From: Sciurus carolinensis
Taxonomy: Eukaryota; Chordata; Mammalia; Rodentia; Sciuridae
Assembly: GCF_902686445.1 (NCBI RefSeq)
Contig: NC_062219.1
Coordinates: 145,434,057-145,498,056 of the forward strand
DNA: 64,000 bases
Direction of reading: 5' to 3'
Below the pieces are notes generated by a model that was not told the origin of the DNA, ran no database searches, and worked only from the letters and a program-made list of their open reading frames with translations. Made by a program: the position numbers and the translations under genes. This document shows, one piece after another, positions 32,607 to 43,110 of this stretch; position 1 is the first letter of the stretch, and the number at the start of each line of letters is the position of its first letter.

Positions 32607-34048
32607 CAGAGTGAGAGCCAAGAAAGATGAAGGAGGAAGTAAAAGAAAGAAAGAAAAAAGAAACGATGTGGGAAGGATATTGACAACTGCAGAAATGAAA
32701 AATGACAGGTGAGATTTGGAGGAAGGGGACAGCAGAGTAAATATCAGAGGTCACGGTCAGGCAAGCTGACAGCCAGAAACTGTTTGGATTGTAAATTGTA
32801 AATGAACTCAGTGGACAGAGAAGGCGAAAGATCATTGAACTGTTACCCCGGATGACAGGGTAGAAATGAAGCCCAGTGAGCCAGAAGACGTGGAGTAAAT
32901 GTGGCAGAGGGAGCTGCAGGAAGGTCCTGCGGGGACAGAGGGGCATGGGGAGGGCGGGAGGTAGCAGCCCAAGCTCCGGTCCTGACAGGCATCACATGTG
33001 AGACCGCGTGACTGCAGATAATGTCTGACCCAGGAACAACTGTGGAGAGGAAGGCACCAGAGGGCCAGTTGGTAAAAGAAGCAGCAGCAAACCTTAGGGT
33101 CCTGAGCAGAATTCCTGATAAAATAATGATGCAGTAATGAAAACATATCACAGGGAGATGAGTCCGAAGGAGAAGAGGGCTCACTCAGCTTTGGAAAATG
33201 ACGGCCGAAAAATAAAGTAAACTAAATAGTCCTTCAGGGAAGGAAATTGACCGGCAGCAAAGCACAGCAGCCTCTGGAAAGGCGGGTCCACCACCCAGCG
33301 ACACATCCTGAAATGTCCAGCTTTATTTAACAAAAGATCTTCACTATCTCCTACTACAGTCAAGCGCACATCAAGCCTGATTTTCGCTTCAAAGGTATGT
33401 GATCTTAAGGAGCACTGTTTGTGCAAAAATAAAGCACAGGAGCCTGCGTTGCCACGGGAGGACAGTATTGATAAGCCAGCTTTGGAGCAAACACCATGAA
33501 GAACCCCAAGGACGTAGACCACCGAGGATCAATTACCTTCTGCATCCCAAGAGCATGATATCAAAGTCTGGAAATTCATGCAGTAATTCCAAGATCACAG
33601 AATCTGAAGTTTAGTGTGGACAGAAAGGAATTGTCCCCACACAGTGGAAGCCCAAGTTCGTGGTCTCCATAAGTGACATGGGAAAATGCTAAGGAGGGCA
33701 GCCCTCAAGTAAAGGGATGCATGAAAATCACTGGGCACTCCTTATGGATGGGATGGATGGGGAAGTTAAAAAAAAAAGTCCCAGCTTCTCTCTCAGCTCC
33801 TGGGAAACATCAACTCAGAGTGCTTCGGAAACCTTTCACCTAGAGGTGGAGAAGGAATTGAAGTCATCCTGAAAATGTGGCTGGACAAGATTCCATTTAT
33901 CTTCACTGCCACCAAGACTGACCTCTAGCCTTGGGTAAGACTACAGAGATAGCCTAAGGATTGGGAAATCCAAAGCACCTGGTAAACTTTGCCAGATAGT
34001 GTTCCTTGGTAAATTACGTTCCTGTGACAATACAAAGAAAAATCTCAC
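32607..34048. other. Unassigned sequence
   Basis: No named repeat. Purine-rich at 32,625-32,700. Overlapping minus frames of 136, 104 and 113 codons between 32,536 and 33,184 lie in different frames and show no domain. Confidence 0.4.
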
Positions 34049-34177
34049 CAATCCTACAATAGGTAACAATCAGTAAAATGAGAGATTACACTCCATGTAT
34101 GATCTATCAAAATGTATAAATGCATTCTACTGTCATGTATAACTAATTATAACAAATTAAAAAAAATTTTTTAAAAG
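34049..34177 (+). mobile_element. Short 3' fragment of an L1-type retroposon with target-site duplication
   Basis: 'tctactgtcatgtataacta' and 'attataacaaattaaaaaaa' is a 3' end I associate with squirrel L1 copies. It is bounded by a perfect 13-base duplication, agaaaaatctcac, at 34,036-34,048 and 34,178-34,190. It is thus a severely 5'-truncated insertion of about 129 bases. Confidence 0.8.
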
Positions 34178-34190
34178 AGAAAAATCTCAC

Positions 34191-34676
34191 TTTTCTTAGC
34201 CATTGTTACCCATATTGCTTGCCAGGAAAGGGATGCAATTGGCAGAAGATGCTTTGATAAACCAGATCAAGGATGAGCCTCCAGGCCTGTGGGTGCCCCG
34301 TTGAGAAACATGAAGCTAAATTTTTGGCAACAGAGCCATCAGCAGAGGGGAAGAATTCTCTAAAAGAGAACATTCTAGAAATTACGGGGCAGAAGATTTT
34401 AAAGACCTAAAGACCAACAGTTGAGAATAGAATTAGGAAGGGATATCTAATAATGATTTAGAGAATGACACTATGAGCGTTATGAGATGTCAACTCCCTC
34501 TTTGGTCTTCCTTATACAATCTTCAGTAGAATCCACATTGTCTCCCTGGTGGAACAAATTTTCTTTGGGGGAATGTCCAACCGCAGAGCCCTGCTTTAAA
34601 ATTGGCACAAGGACAAAAGCATAACCTGCAGTTGATATACTTTTATTAACCATTAATTATTTAAGATGTGAAAAAC
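34191..34676. other. Unassigned sequence
   Basis: No repeat or gene recognised. Confidence 0.4.
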
Positions 34677-34677
34677 C

Positions 34678-34822
34678 AAGTTCAAGGTCAACCTGAGCCA
34701 CTTAACAAGATCATAAAAGCAACTAAGTGAGACCCTGTCTCAAAATGAAAACTAAAAAGGGCTGGAGGTGGGGGTCAGTGGTGAAGTGCCCCTGGGCTTA
34801 ACTCCCAGCACCAAAACCAAAC
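34678..34822 (+). mobile_element. MEN-type dimeric SINE, 5'-truncated
   Basis: It begins inside the B1 half ('agttcaaggtcaacctgagc', 'tgagaccctgtctcaaaat'), then the ID half ('gggctggaggtgggggtcag', 'ctgggcttaactcccagcac'). Confidence 0.85.
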
Positions 34823-35367
34823 ACAGGAGAAGTGAGCAGGTAGAAGAGTACCTTCTTCTCTTAGTAAATTTTGAAATTCCTGAGTCACATACTCCTTTGT
34901 TGGTTTCTAAACAGGCTCTGCAAGAGAGGCATGATAGCCGGGGGTTATCACAAGGGTGTCATCACATTCACCTTTAGGTCCCACAAAGGTCATTTCAGCC
35001 TTGACATCTTTTTCTCCTCCCTGGATCTCCAAAGCCTCAGAAACAAATCTCCGTGTCATGAAAAGATGACATCTATTTGCTTCATCCTTTGTGCTTCCTC
35101 CTGAGGGATATCATCTGACTATAGTTCTTCTTTCTGTAAAATATCATGGTTTACCCTTTTACCAAGTTGCCAGTGATCTCATTACCAGTATCTGAAATAC
35201 TGTTTTCTCCAGAAGGGTTGGCCATTATAAGAAATGAAAAATGGAAGTGAATCTTGAACCTTATACCTTCACAATTAAATTCTGTCACAGGGGCAGGTAA
35301 GATCTTTATTATCATTTAGAGTGAATCCATGATGTAAGTTTTTGTACTAAACAGGAAAATAAAATAT

Positions 35368-35370
<3 letters not shown>
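34823..35370. other. Unassigned sequence
   Basis: AT-rich; nothing recognised. Confidence 0.4.

Positions 35371-35409
<39 letters not shown>
35371..35409. repeat. (CA)n microsatellite
   Basis: About 19 uninterrupted CA units. Confidence 0.97.
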
Positions 35410-35414
<5 letters not shown>

Positions 35415-35584
35415 AAGGGTTGGTTGTGTCCACAAGCACAACAGTAAGACTAGATGGGCAGTTTGCAGGGCAGGTTTTCAAGAGGCCAGGGAGATGGAAA
35501 CAGACCAAGACTGGGAGCTGGAAGACCCATTCTCTAAGCCTGGTTCTGCCTTGGTTCCTGTGCACTCTTGAGAAAGTTTCTTAC

Positions 35585-36154
35585 TGGGACGGGTTGACAT
35601 ATTTGACTCCATGGAAATGTTATAGGCCAGGCTACATGGGGAATGACCAGACAGACTCCATTTTACCCTGAGACTCCATGTTATGTAGGAAATGCTTCTC
35701 CTGTGGGAACACCCCGCCTCTGTGCCCATCAACAGTTGCTTAGTTTAGCAGGTTTGGCAACACAAAATGGCAATTCTTATATGATGTAAAATTGTTCTCT
35801 TTTTGATTCCTATTTTTCTTAGACAATGTACCATGTTAAGAGCGATTGCCTAGATGTTAGTAACCATTCTTTAACTTGTACCCAACGAAGGTCGTTTTGA
35901 CCCACTTCCCCTTCTGCCTATGATTTTAGATCTCATGATGTTAGTTTGTAGTTTTGAATCATAGCAACAGACCCTTATGACTGATGTACTACTGGCTGAT
36001 GGTATAAAAACCCCTGCAACCCTGTGGTCAGGGCTGTTCTCCCAATAGCCATTTTGGGCATTGTGTGACAGTCAGCCGGCTGGTTAATAAAGACTCTCAC
36101 AGATTCAGACTTCTCAATGGTGATCGGTCTGTTCTTAAGTTGTGCCCCACAACA
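35585..36154 (+). mobile_element. Class-I endogenous retrovirus solo LTR
   Basis: A 570-base element starting TGGGACGGG and ending CACAACA. It is flanked on both sides by the 4-base duplication ttac (35,581-35,584 and 36,155-36,158), the size typical of gammaretroviral (ERV1) integration. The U3 region carries a TATA box (tataaaaa, 36,003-36,010). R/U5 carries an AATAAA signal (36,086-36,091) and a T-rich, GT-bearing stretch after it. Inverted TG/CA ends and the promoter-to-polyA order fit an LTR. No gag, pol, env or primer-binding site follows, so the internal region has been lost by LTR-LTR recombination. I cannot name the subfamily. Confidence 0.85.
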
Positions 36155-36225
36155 TTACTGCTAACAATGCCATTAAAATAGGGATAAAACTTGCCTTGTA
36201 TATAACAGAAACAATATGTAAGTGG

Positions 36226-36773
36226 TGCTACGGTTTGGATGACTGTTCCCCAAGGCCGAATGTGTTGAAGGCTTGATCCCCAGCCTGTGGCGCCATTAGG
36301 AGGTGGTGGAACCTCTGGGAGGTGGGGGCTGTGGGGTGCCCTTGCAGGAACTATCAAGCCCTCCTTTTTCTCTCTGTTTCCCAGCTGCTGTGAGACAAGA
36401 ACTTCGCTCCACCACGTGCTCCCTGCCGGGATGTGCTGCCTCACCACAGGCCCAAAGGCAACAGCACCTACTGACCATGGATTGAAACCTTGAGCCAAAA
36501 TAAACCTTTCCTTTTTTGGCACTGGGGATTTAGCCTCAAGCTGCATAACCACTGAGCCACCTCCCCAGCTCTTTTTATTTTTTTATTTAGAGCCAGGGTC
36601 TTACCAAGTTGCTTAGGGCCTTGCTAAGTTGCTGAGGCTGGTTTTCAACTTGCAATCCTCCTGTCTCAGTTCCCTGAGTAGCTGGGAATTACAAGCATGC
36701 CTGGCATCCTTTCCTATTTTTAAGATGATTTATCTCTGGTATTTGTCATGGTAACAGAAAACTTACTAATACA
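36226..36773 (+). mobile_element. MaLR LTR (ORR1-like), interrupted by a MEN SINE
   Basis: Left part: 'tacggtttggatgactgttc', 'cgaatgtgttgaaggcttga', 'gggatgtgctgcctcaccac', 'gaccatggattgaaaccttg', 'aataaacctttcc'. After the SINE: 'gatttatctctggtatttgt' and 'acagaaaacttactaataca'. Same family as 950 and 32,021. About 358 bases without the insert. It starts 71 bases after the ERV1 LTR ends. Confidence 0.88.
36518..36707 (-). mobile_element. MEN-type dimeric SINE inside MaLR LTR
   Basis: Reverse complement of the dimer: 'actggggatttagcctcaag', 'ataaccactgagccacctcc', 'tttagagccagggtcttacc', 'tgcaatcctcctgtctcagt' and 'attacaagcatgcctggc'. Target duplication 'cctttccttttt' (from 36,505) and 'cctttcctatttt' (from 36,708). 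It is younger than the LTR it splits. Confidence 0.93.
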
Positions 36774-37755
36774 GGCTCATAGCAGGTGCTGAATCCAAGA
36801 TGCTTTCTTATTCCCAGCTGCACAAATCTTAGCTGGTCAGGGGTAAAAAAAAAATTCAAATGACATGCTAGTCTCTAATTCACTTTTTAATACTGTCTTC
36901 TTTCTGCCACAATTCTTTCCTCTAGTTTTTTTACACCGCTCATAGCATACAATCATCCTCATTCTCAGAAGAAATAGCTTAACAACAATTTGCTGTAATA
37001 ACCATGAGTACCCAAGACACCTGAGCCCTAGGGTGCCAGGTCCTTGAGGTTGTTGGAGAAGGAGGGAGGGTGATGTTGGGTATTGTCCCAGTGTATAACA
37101 CTGACCCATTGGAGTAGAAGAATGATTTTGTTGTTGTTATTAGTTATCCAAAGGGGCTTGAGTCAACCGGACTCCTTCCCGTGATGCTTCCAAACTAGTC
37201 TAGGCAAAAAAAAAAAAAAAATCTTTCATCAAGCAATTCCTGCTCAAAAATTTGTCAGCTGTCAACTCCACAAATACCTACTGGTTATTACTCCCAGGCT
37301 CTCTCTAAATTGTCAATCAACATGATGTGTACTTACCAGGGCAATAAAAGACCAAGGCAAGAGCTATGTCCACAGCCTCCTTACAAGTCAGAAAGCTTTG
37401 TTTTCTGGTCTCTAGCCTTCTCTGTAGCTTTGAAGCACAAGTCCCCACTGTAAGAAGACATCACAAAAGGTCACGGATAAAGAAAACCACTACAAAACAT
37501 TTTTAAATGCCAGTTTGCTTCTCTGGAGGTCCTGAGCCTATTTTGGCAGCAGCACCATGGTCTTCCTGTGGCCTGCAGACATTCCTTCTCATCGTGTTTT
37601 CTTATCAGGTCTGACAGTTTTGCATCTCCCACAGCTGAGGGCACAGCGCTTCATGAATACCTCAGTTCAATGTGGACATATTGCTTTGATTTGATCTCTC
37701 CCAACATCTCAGAAGCTTGGTTTGCTTGGTTCATAGGTCTTTGAGTCACCTGATG
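36774..37755. other. Unassigned sequence
   Basis: A-run of 17 at about 37,207-37,223. An imperfect REST-like left half-site (cagcaccatgg) at about 37,550-37,560 without its right half. No gene. Confidence 0.4.
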
Positions 37756-37756
37756 G

Positions 37757-37925
37757 GTGCAATTGCCAGATTTAGCAAATAAAACAGAGGGTACTTAGTA
37801 ACATTTGAACTTCAGATAAATAATAAATCATTGTATGTGCCTCATGCAATACGGGGCATGTATATGTGAAAAAAATCATTGTTTATATGAAATGAGTATA
37901 ACTGGGCATTCTGTGCCCTATCTGC
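37757..37925. mobile_element. Palindromic non-autonomous DNA transposon remnant (MER-type)
   Basis: 'ttgccagatttagcaaataa', 'aacttcagataaataataaa' and 'tcattgtatgtgcctcatgc' are mirrored by 'gggcatgtatatgtgaaaaa', 'atcattgtttatatgaaatg' and 'actgggcattctgtgcc', 'tctgcaaaa'. A long imperfect inverted repeat with little between, like MITE-type MER elements whose ends read 'ccagatttagcaaataaaa'. Confidence 0.6.
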
Positions 37926-38575
37926 AAAAGAGTGTCATCCAAAGTTGAACAAGGGATTAATTTACATGTCCAGTCAGTGACACCTGGACCCCAGAGATGG
38001 GTGTTAGGCAGCAAAACCTGATCATTGTTGACTACAGGAGAGAGAGAAGGAGAGTGAGAACGAGCCAGCTCTGGCAAACGGCACATATGCATCATCTATC
38101 TGCAAAGGAGGGTTTTGGCCCATCCTCCTGAGTCAAAGTCACTAATTGCATTTAAAGTGATTGTGCAAAGCAAGGAGAACAGGAAGGCAGTGGGAGAAAT
38201 AGTGGCAGGAGGCAACTGCTGGTCATCTAAGAAAATAAATTCTCCTGCAAGGGCCCCACCAGCCCAGGTTTGGCAAGAAGGGATGTGGAGTTAAATATGC
38301 TCCTTAGAAAGTCATCATCTGCCCATGAAGCCATCTAGTCCTTAGAGTCACAGTCTGTGTATTTGAGGACAACAGAAAAACAAATACCCTTTCCCAGAAT
38401 TTAAGAACATTTCTAGAAATTCTGGACAACTCCCACCGTATCCAAAGCATTGGAAGCATATTTTCTTCTTAGAGAATGAGGGCACTTTTTCCTTTATAAT
38501 ATGATTTCTTGGCTGGAGAGGAACTATTAGGCATCCCAAGATGCTCCTGTAGAAATGCAAGATGATATTGTATTG
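37926..38575. other. Unassigned, non-repetitive
   Basis: No repeat recognised. 38,125-38,260 ('tcactaattgcatttaaagt') is an AT-rich, low-CpG, non-repetitive stretch next to the candidate regulatory block. Confidence 0.4.
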
Positions 38576-38579
38576 TATT

Positions 38580-38915
38580 AATGTCACTTAATGGTAGCTG
38601 TCAATGATAGTGATGGAATAAATATGGAAAAGGAAATTACTGTAATTGATTGACAGTCTGGAATCTTCCATATTCGACCTAATGAGAGAAACCTATGAGC
38701 AGCAGCTTCCAGTACAGGCTATTAATGCAAATTGTATGCACCGTACTGGCATGCAGAATTATGCAATGCCACGTGAATGTCTAATCCGTTTCACCAGGCT
38801 TGTCTTTATCCAGAAAAAAAAATATTTCACTGACATGCTGATTAGTATATTAGGAGAGTTTAAGAAATTTGGTGCTAAAATAGGTGCCACTGTGGTGTTA
38901 TTAATTTAGTTCTGA
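38580..38915. promoter_or_regulatory. Candidate conserved regulatory element (TF-motif cluster)
   Basis: A repeat-free AT-rich block. It holds an exact PBX-PREP/MEIS composite site TGATTGACAG (38,647-38,656), a consensus POU octamer ATGCAAAT (38,725-38,732) preceded by ATTA, a C/EBP-ATF-type ATTATGCAAT (38,758-38,767) and an E-box CACGTG (38,770-38,775), all within 130 bases. This grammar is common in developmental enhancers. An 87-codon open frame (38,646-38,909) shows no domain and is probably incidental. Conservation cannot be tested here. Confidence 0.3.
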
Positions 38916-39599
38916 ACAAGACAAACAGCTCTGTGCAGCCATCAAAATCACTACATAAGTCTACAAGATAACTTTGTCAAGGCTGATGGGAATTTACAGA
39001 AAAGTCTTGTGATATGTGGAAGGAATTAGCAAATAGATAAGGAGCACATCATTTTTCTAGAAAACCACTGTCAAGGACTTGGTACCCATGCAGAACCAGA
39101 CACCTGCCAAGACTTCTGCAATGCCGGTGCCATGGCTGTTTCTCAGACATTCAGAACTTGTGGAAACTTCTAACAGAACCAGGTGTGGAAGGTCAGGAGA
39201 ATGACAGGTATGAAGAAGGTTCAGGGCCTCCTCTGGGGACTCCATGGAAGGTTCCGTGCTATCTGGGCACTGACATCAACAACAGTAAAACCCCCCTGCA
39301 GAATACTCTTGAATGGGAAGAGAAATATGTTGCCAACTAACCATTAGTTACACATCCCAAGAACTTAGAGCTTTGACAATTCCAGAGCTCTAAGCTTTTG
39401 CTCTCCTTCACAATTTAATCTTTGAAATTTGGATCCACAGACGAAGATTTCTAACTCTGTGTCCACCACTCCCATTCGTCTGGCCTGACCATTCACAAGA
39501 GGCCACAATTGTCCCCAGGTTGGAAAGCACAAGACTAAAAGAAAGAAGGTCTCGGGCACGGAGATTTCCCACCAGCGGTCTCAAGAGCCTTAGGTTGGC
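38916..39599. other. Unassigned sequence
   Basis: No repeat or gene recognised. Confidence 0.4.
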
Positions 39600-39855
39600 A
39601 CACAGATGGACTTTTTAATTTCATCCCATGAAAATGTTTTGAACGTCTTTTATTTACCGGGTGTGTATTAGACCGTGTACACACCAGCCCTGGTCCTACC
39701 CTCTTGAAGCTTACCTTTGGTGGAGGAGGCAGATGTGAGGTGGTAATCGTAAGAGGACGTGAGAGTGTCACAAAAGAGGACGTGCAGATACGTGATGGGG
39801 ATCTGACACAACCTATGAGTGAAGGAAACTGACCTTGAGGAAGGGTTACTTGAGC
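39600..39855 (-). repeat. L2 LINE fossil
   Basis: 'aacgtcttttatttaccggg', 'taccctcttgaagcttacct', 'ttggtggaggaggcagatg', and 'gaaggaaactgaccttgagg' follow reverse-oriented L2 from its 3' end. Confidence 0.6.
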
Positions 39856-39929
39856 CAGGACTGTCAGATACTGGGTTTTCTTTTGAACTGACAAATAAAA
39901 ATTGTATGTTTGTATGGTATGCAACATAA

Positions 39930-40595
39930 TGTTTTGAACTACTTACATACATAGGAATGACAAACTCCCTTACATGCTCACTTGGCATTTTTTTTATCCT
40001 GAGAACATTTGCGATCTACTCTTTTAGCAATTTTCAAGTGTACAGTACATTGATATTATTAACTGCAGTCGTCAATTTGTACAACAGATTTCCTGAACTT
40101 ATTCCTGCCGTTTCACTAAAATTTTGTGCCCTCTAACCAAAGATTCCACCACCCCCACTTCTGGGATCCACCATTCTACTCTCTACTTCTATGAATTCCA
40201 CTTTTTAGATTCTGCATATGAGATCACACAATATTTCTTTCTGTGCCTGGCTTATTTCATTTGGAATGATGTCCTCGAGGGTCATTCGTGTTGTTGCAAA
40301 TGACAGAATTTCCTTCTTTTTATGACTGAATAACACCATTGCATATGTATGCACCACATTTTCTTTATCCGTTCATCCACTGACGGTCGCTCACGTTGGT
40401 TCCAAGTCTTGGCTACGGTGACCGGTATTGCCATGAACATGGGAAAGCAGATATCTCTCCAACATACTGAGCTCATTTCCTCTGGATATATGCCCAGAGT
40501 TGGGAATGCTGGATCAGAGTAGTCCAGCCTTTAACTTTTTTGAGGAATATTCATACTACTGTTTTCCATAATGGATGTACTAGAGGTTGGTGTTA
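39930..40595 (-). repeat. L1MA/L1MB-type L1 3' region, minus strand
   Basis: Read on the plus strand: 'gatctactcttttagcaatt', 'ttcaagtgtacagtacattg', 'caaagattccaccaccccca', 'ctgcatatgagatcacacaa', 'tcattcgtgttgttgcaaat', 'atgactgaataacaccattg', 'ccgttcatccactgacggtc' and 'cattgccatgaacatg'. This is the reverse complement of L1 3' UTR then the end of ORF2. The coding frame is broken in many places. Confidence 0.88.
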
Positions 40596-41009
40596 ACTTT
40601 TTATATTTTAATGATCATATAATAATACGAACATGTATAAGAAAAAAAAATACTTGACAAACTTACGGTTTCATTGCCATGTCCATGGATATAACTTTTC
40701 CCTTTTTAAATAAACCAATTTGCATTTTAGAAGTGAGTCAAATAAGAAAACATTAAGCAATTAATAAAGCAATTAGTACTCAATTCGCAATGCAACAGAT
40801 TGCGAATTCAGTACCCAAATGACTAAAGTCTGGGAAACCTGGTTGAGGGAAAGGTGAAGGCCGTCCCTGAGGAAAGGGCCTGGGGAGAGAGTTGAAATAA
40901 CATAACTAAGAAAAACAAAGTTGATCCAGAAAGTTCCTTGGTGTGCTCTCACATATTACTTTCTTCTTTCACCATCACCAGTCCCCTGGGGCGTAACGGA
41001 TTCTCGTCG
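40596..41009. other. Unassigned AT-rich sequence
   Basis: Contains a 9-A run and a short inverted pair 'aattcgcaat...attgcgaatt' at about 40,784-40,809. No repeat family named. Confidence 0.4.
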
Positions 41010-41110
41010 AGTTTTCTATAGAATAATTGAGGGCCTTGTGGGGTTAAGTAAAACACTAAAGGTCACTCAGCAAATTAGCAGTGGAGGTAGAGTTACAACG
41101 CAGGCCGCCC
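41010..41110 (-). repeat. MIR SINE
   Basis: 'ggttaagtaaaacactaaag' and 'gtcactcagcaaattagcag', 'tggaggtagagttacaacgc' match reverse MIR ('ggtcacacagctagtaagtggcagagc'). Confidence 0.6.
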
Positions 41111-41764
41111 CCGCCCAGCTGAGAGCGGTGTCCCTCGCCTCTGGAGTTCTGAGTCCGGGGCAAGATGGAAAACGAAACTTTATATAAAGAAAACTGAGCA
41201 AAATAGAAGGTTTCTACAGGAAAAATAAATCCACAGCTGGTTTGAAAAATATAACCTTGTTTTGGTTACTGTATGTCCTTCGAAATGACCCAGTTTGAAG
41301 GTCCTTGTAAAAGCTTGCTGAATATATGCTCTGTCTCTTTTCAAAAAAGAAAGACGTCCCTGAAAAGAAAGTTGACCACCCTGGAGAAGTCCAGGTGCTG
41401 TTCAGCAGTGTCCAGCTGCCTCAAGGACAAGGAAGGGGTATCCACGGAAGCGGGGGGCTTGTCTTTCTTAAAGTCAACTTTATAGTTGGGTCCTCCCCAC
41501 CTGGCCCCTAATGATCCTAGTAATTCAATAAAAGCCAACTTGACATCCATAGGAAAGCCAGCTCCATTTTCCATCTCCACCATCTTGGAGATCATGAACT
41601 CTAGTGTATGAAGAAGGGGAGAAGATGCTCCAACCAAAACCCTCAGGACTCCATGCACCCTTGCTGCATGAACTTCTCCATGCAGGAAGCTCAGCTGCTG
41701 TCAATCACTGCCACTACATCCCACCCATTCCTTATTGGTACCCACCCTACCTCCATCAGGGCTC
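41111..41764. other. Unassigned sequence
   Basis: Overlapping frames on both strands (plus 41,273-41,485; minus 41,341-41,658, 105 codons), with no domain recognised. No repeat named. Confidence 0.4.
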
Positions 41765-42190
41765 CTGATTCACTCATGCACCTGACATTTATATGTGAGC
41801 ACCCACTGGGTACCAAGCTTGGCTCTGAATGCTAGGCAACCACACGTGGTCCTTGCTCCCACCAAGCTTGCACTAGTGAGAGGGGACAAGTAAACCAACA
41901 GGTTAAAAAAATAAAATAGCATGATATCGGTGCAGGAGTGTTTTTTTTTGTTTTTTTGGTTTTTTTTTAAGACTAACATGAAAAGAAGTGAATAAGAAAA
42001 CACCCTGCAGTCAGGGAACATCTCTGAGAAGATCACATTTAAATTGAGCTCTAAACCCTGTCAAGAGCAAGCGGGTCACACTCCAGGCAGGAGGGACGGC
42101 CCATGCAGAGACAGGAGGGTAGGGGAAGGCCCACAGAACTGAAGGAAGGCCAGTGAGGGGTAGCAGTCCCGGTGGGGCCACCAGTAGCAA
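41765..42190 (-). repeat. L2 LINE fossil (with internal T-rich tract)
   Basis: 'gacatttatatgtgagcacc', 'cactgggtaccaagcttggc', 'tggtccttgctcccaccaag', 'ggacaagtaaaccaacagg', 'gggaacatctctgagaagat', 'cacatttaaattgagctcta' and 'ggcccatgcagagacaggag' follow reverse L2. A polypyrimidine tract at 41,940-41,969 interrupts it. Confidence 0.75.
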
Positions 42191-42286
42191 TGAGTGTGTG
42201 ACTGCTGCCTGCACCTGGGGACTTCCAGCATCCCTGGCCTCTCCTGTCATTGAACGCCAGTAAAGCCCTGAGTACTAGCAACCAAA

Positions 42287-42287
<1 letters not shown>

Positions 42288-42330
<43 letters not shown>

Positions 42331-42348
42331 ACACTCACACGCACACAC
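42288..42348. repeat. (CA)n microsatellite, interrupted at the right
   Basis: About 18 pure CA units followed by CA units with AA, CT and CG interruptions, so the pure part is at the left. Confidence 0.95.
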
Positions 42349-42496
42349 TTTTCCCAGTGCCATTGGGGCAGCTGTTCAGTGATGTCTCAATCAAGAAACC
42401 CTAAACCACAGCAGTCAGGGTGTGCAGAGTTTATGGTGAGGCTGGAGAAGGAGGGCCTTCATCACACTGGGCATTATGAGCAGGTTTGAGCAGGTG

Positions 42497-42912
42497 TGTT
42501 AGATTCCTAGGGCTGCTGTAACCAAGTGCCACAAATGAGAAGCTTAAATTACACAACCTCACTCACAGCAGTTCTGGAGTCTGGAGGTGACAGCAGGGCC
42601 CCCTCCTCCTGAGGACTCTGAGGGCAGATAGCTCGCATACTTCCTCCTCAGCTTCTGTGGCTGCAGGGCACTTTTTGGTGTGTAGAGGGGGTTCCCTACC
42701 CGCCTCACGTTGTCCTCCCTCCGTGCCTGTCTGCCCCTATGTCAAATTTTCCTTTTTGTCAGACACCTGTTTATTGGAGTAAGGTCCACCTAACTGACCT
42801 CATCTTAACTCTGATCATGGGCAAAGACCCCATTTTCAAATAAGGTCACATTCCTAGGGACTTAGGACTTCAGCATCTTTTCAGGGATAGGGATGCAATT
42901 CAACCCATAACA
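42497..42912 (-). mobile_element. MLT1 LTR (MaLR), minus strand, probably inserted in L2
   Basis: 'gtgttagattcctagggctg', 'ctgtaaccaagtgccacaaa', 'cagcagttctggagtctgga', 'tgacctcatcttaactctga', 'attttcaaataaggtcacat', 'tcctagggacttaggacttc' and 'aattcaacccataaca' are reverse MLT1 from end to end. Confidence 0.87.
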
Positions 42913-43110
42913 GAGTAAAAAAATTAGAATTCTATTCTGAATGCAATCCCTTGGATAAATAGACAAGTGATAGGATCTGATTTCTGCTTCTAAAAGATGA
43001 TTCTGGCCTCTGGGTGGAGAATGGGTTAGTGGGGCGAGACTAGAATTAAGGACACCAGATCAGGCCGAAGATGACGGTGGCTGGGCTGAAGGCGTCCTGA
43101 TTAATGCACT
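42913..43110 (-). repeat. L2 LINE fossil, continuation
   Basis: 'ttctattctgaatgcaatcc', 'gtgataggatctgatttctg', 'tctaaaagatgattctggcc', 'tctgggtggagaatgggtta' and 'ccgaagatgacggtggctgg' continue the reverse L2 consensus beyond the MLT1, showing the L2 came first. Confidence 0.7.

Noticed and set aside
37548..37562. REST/NRSF-like site
   Set aside because: Only the left half-site (cagcaccatgg) is present; the right half is missing.
38646..38909. 87-codon open frame in the motif cluster
   Set aside because: The residues match nothing I know; AT-rich codons and no Kozak or splice context; better treated as possible non-coding element.
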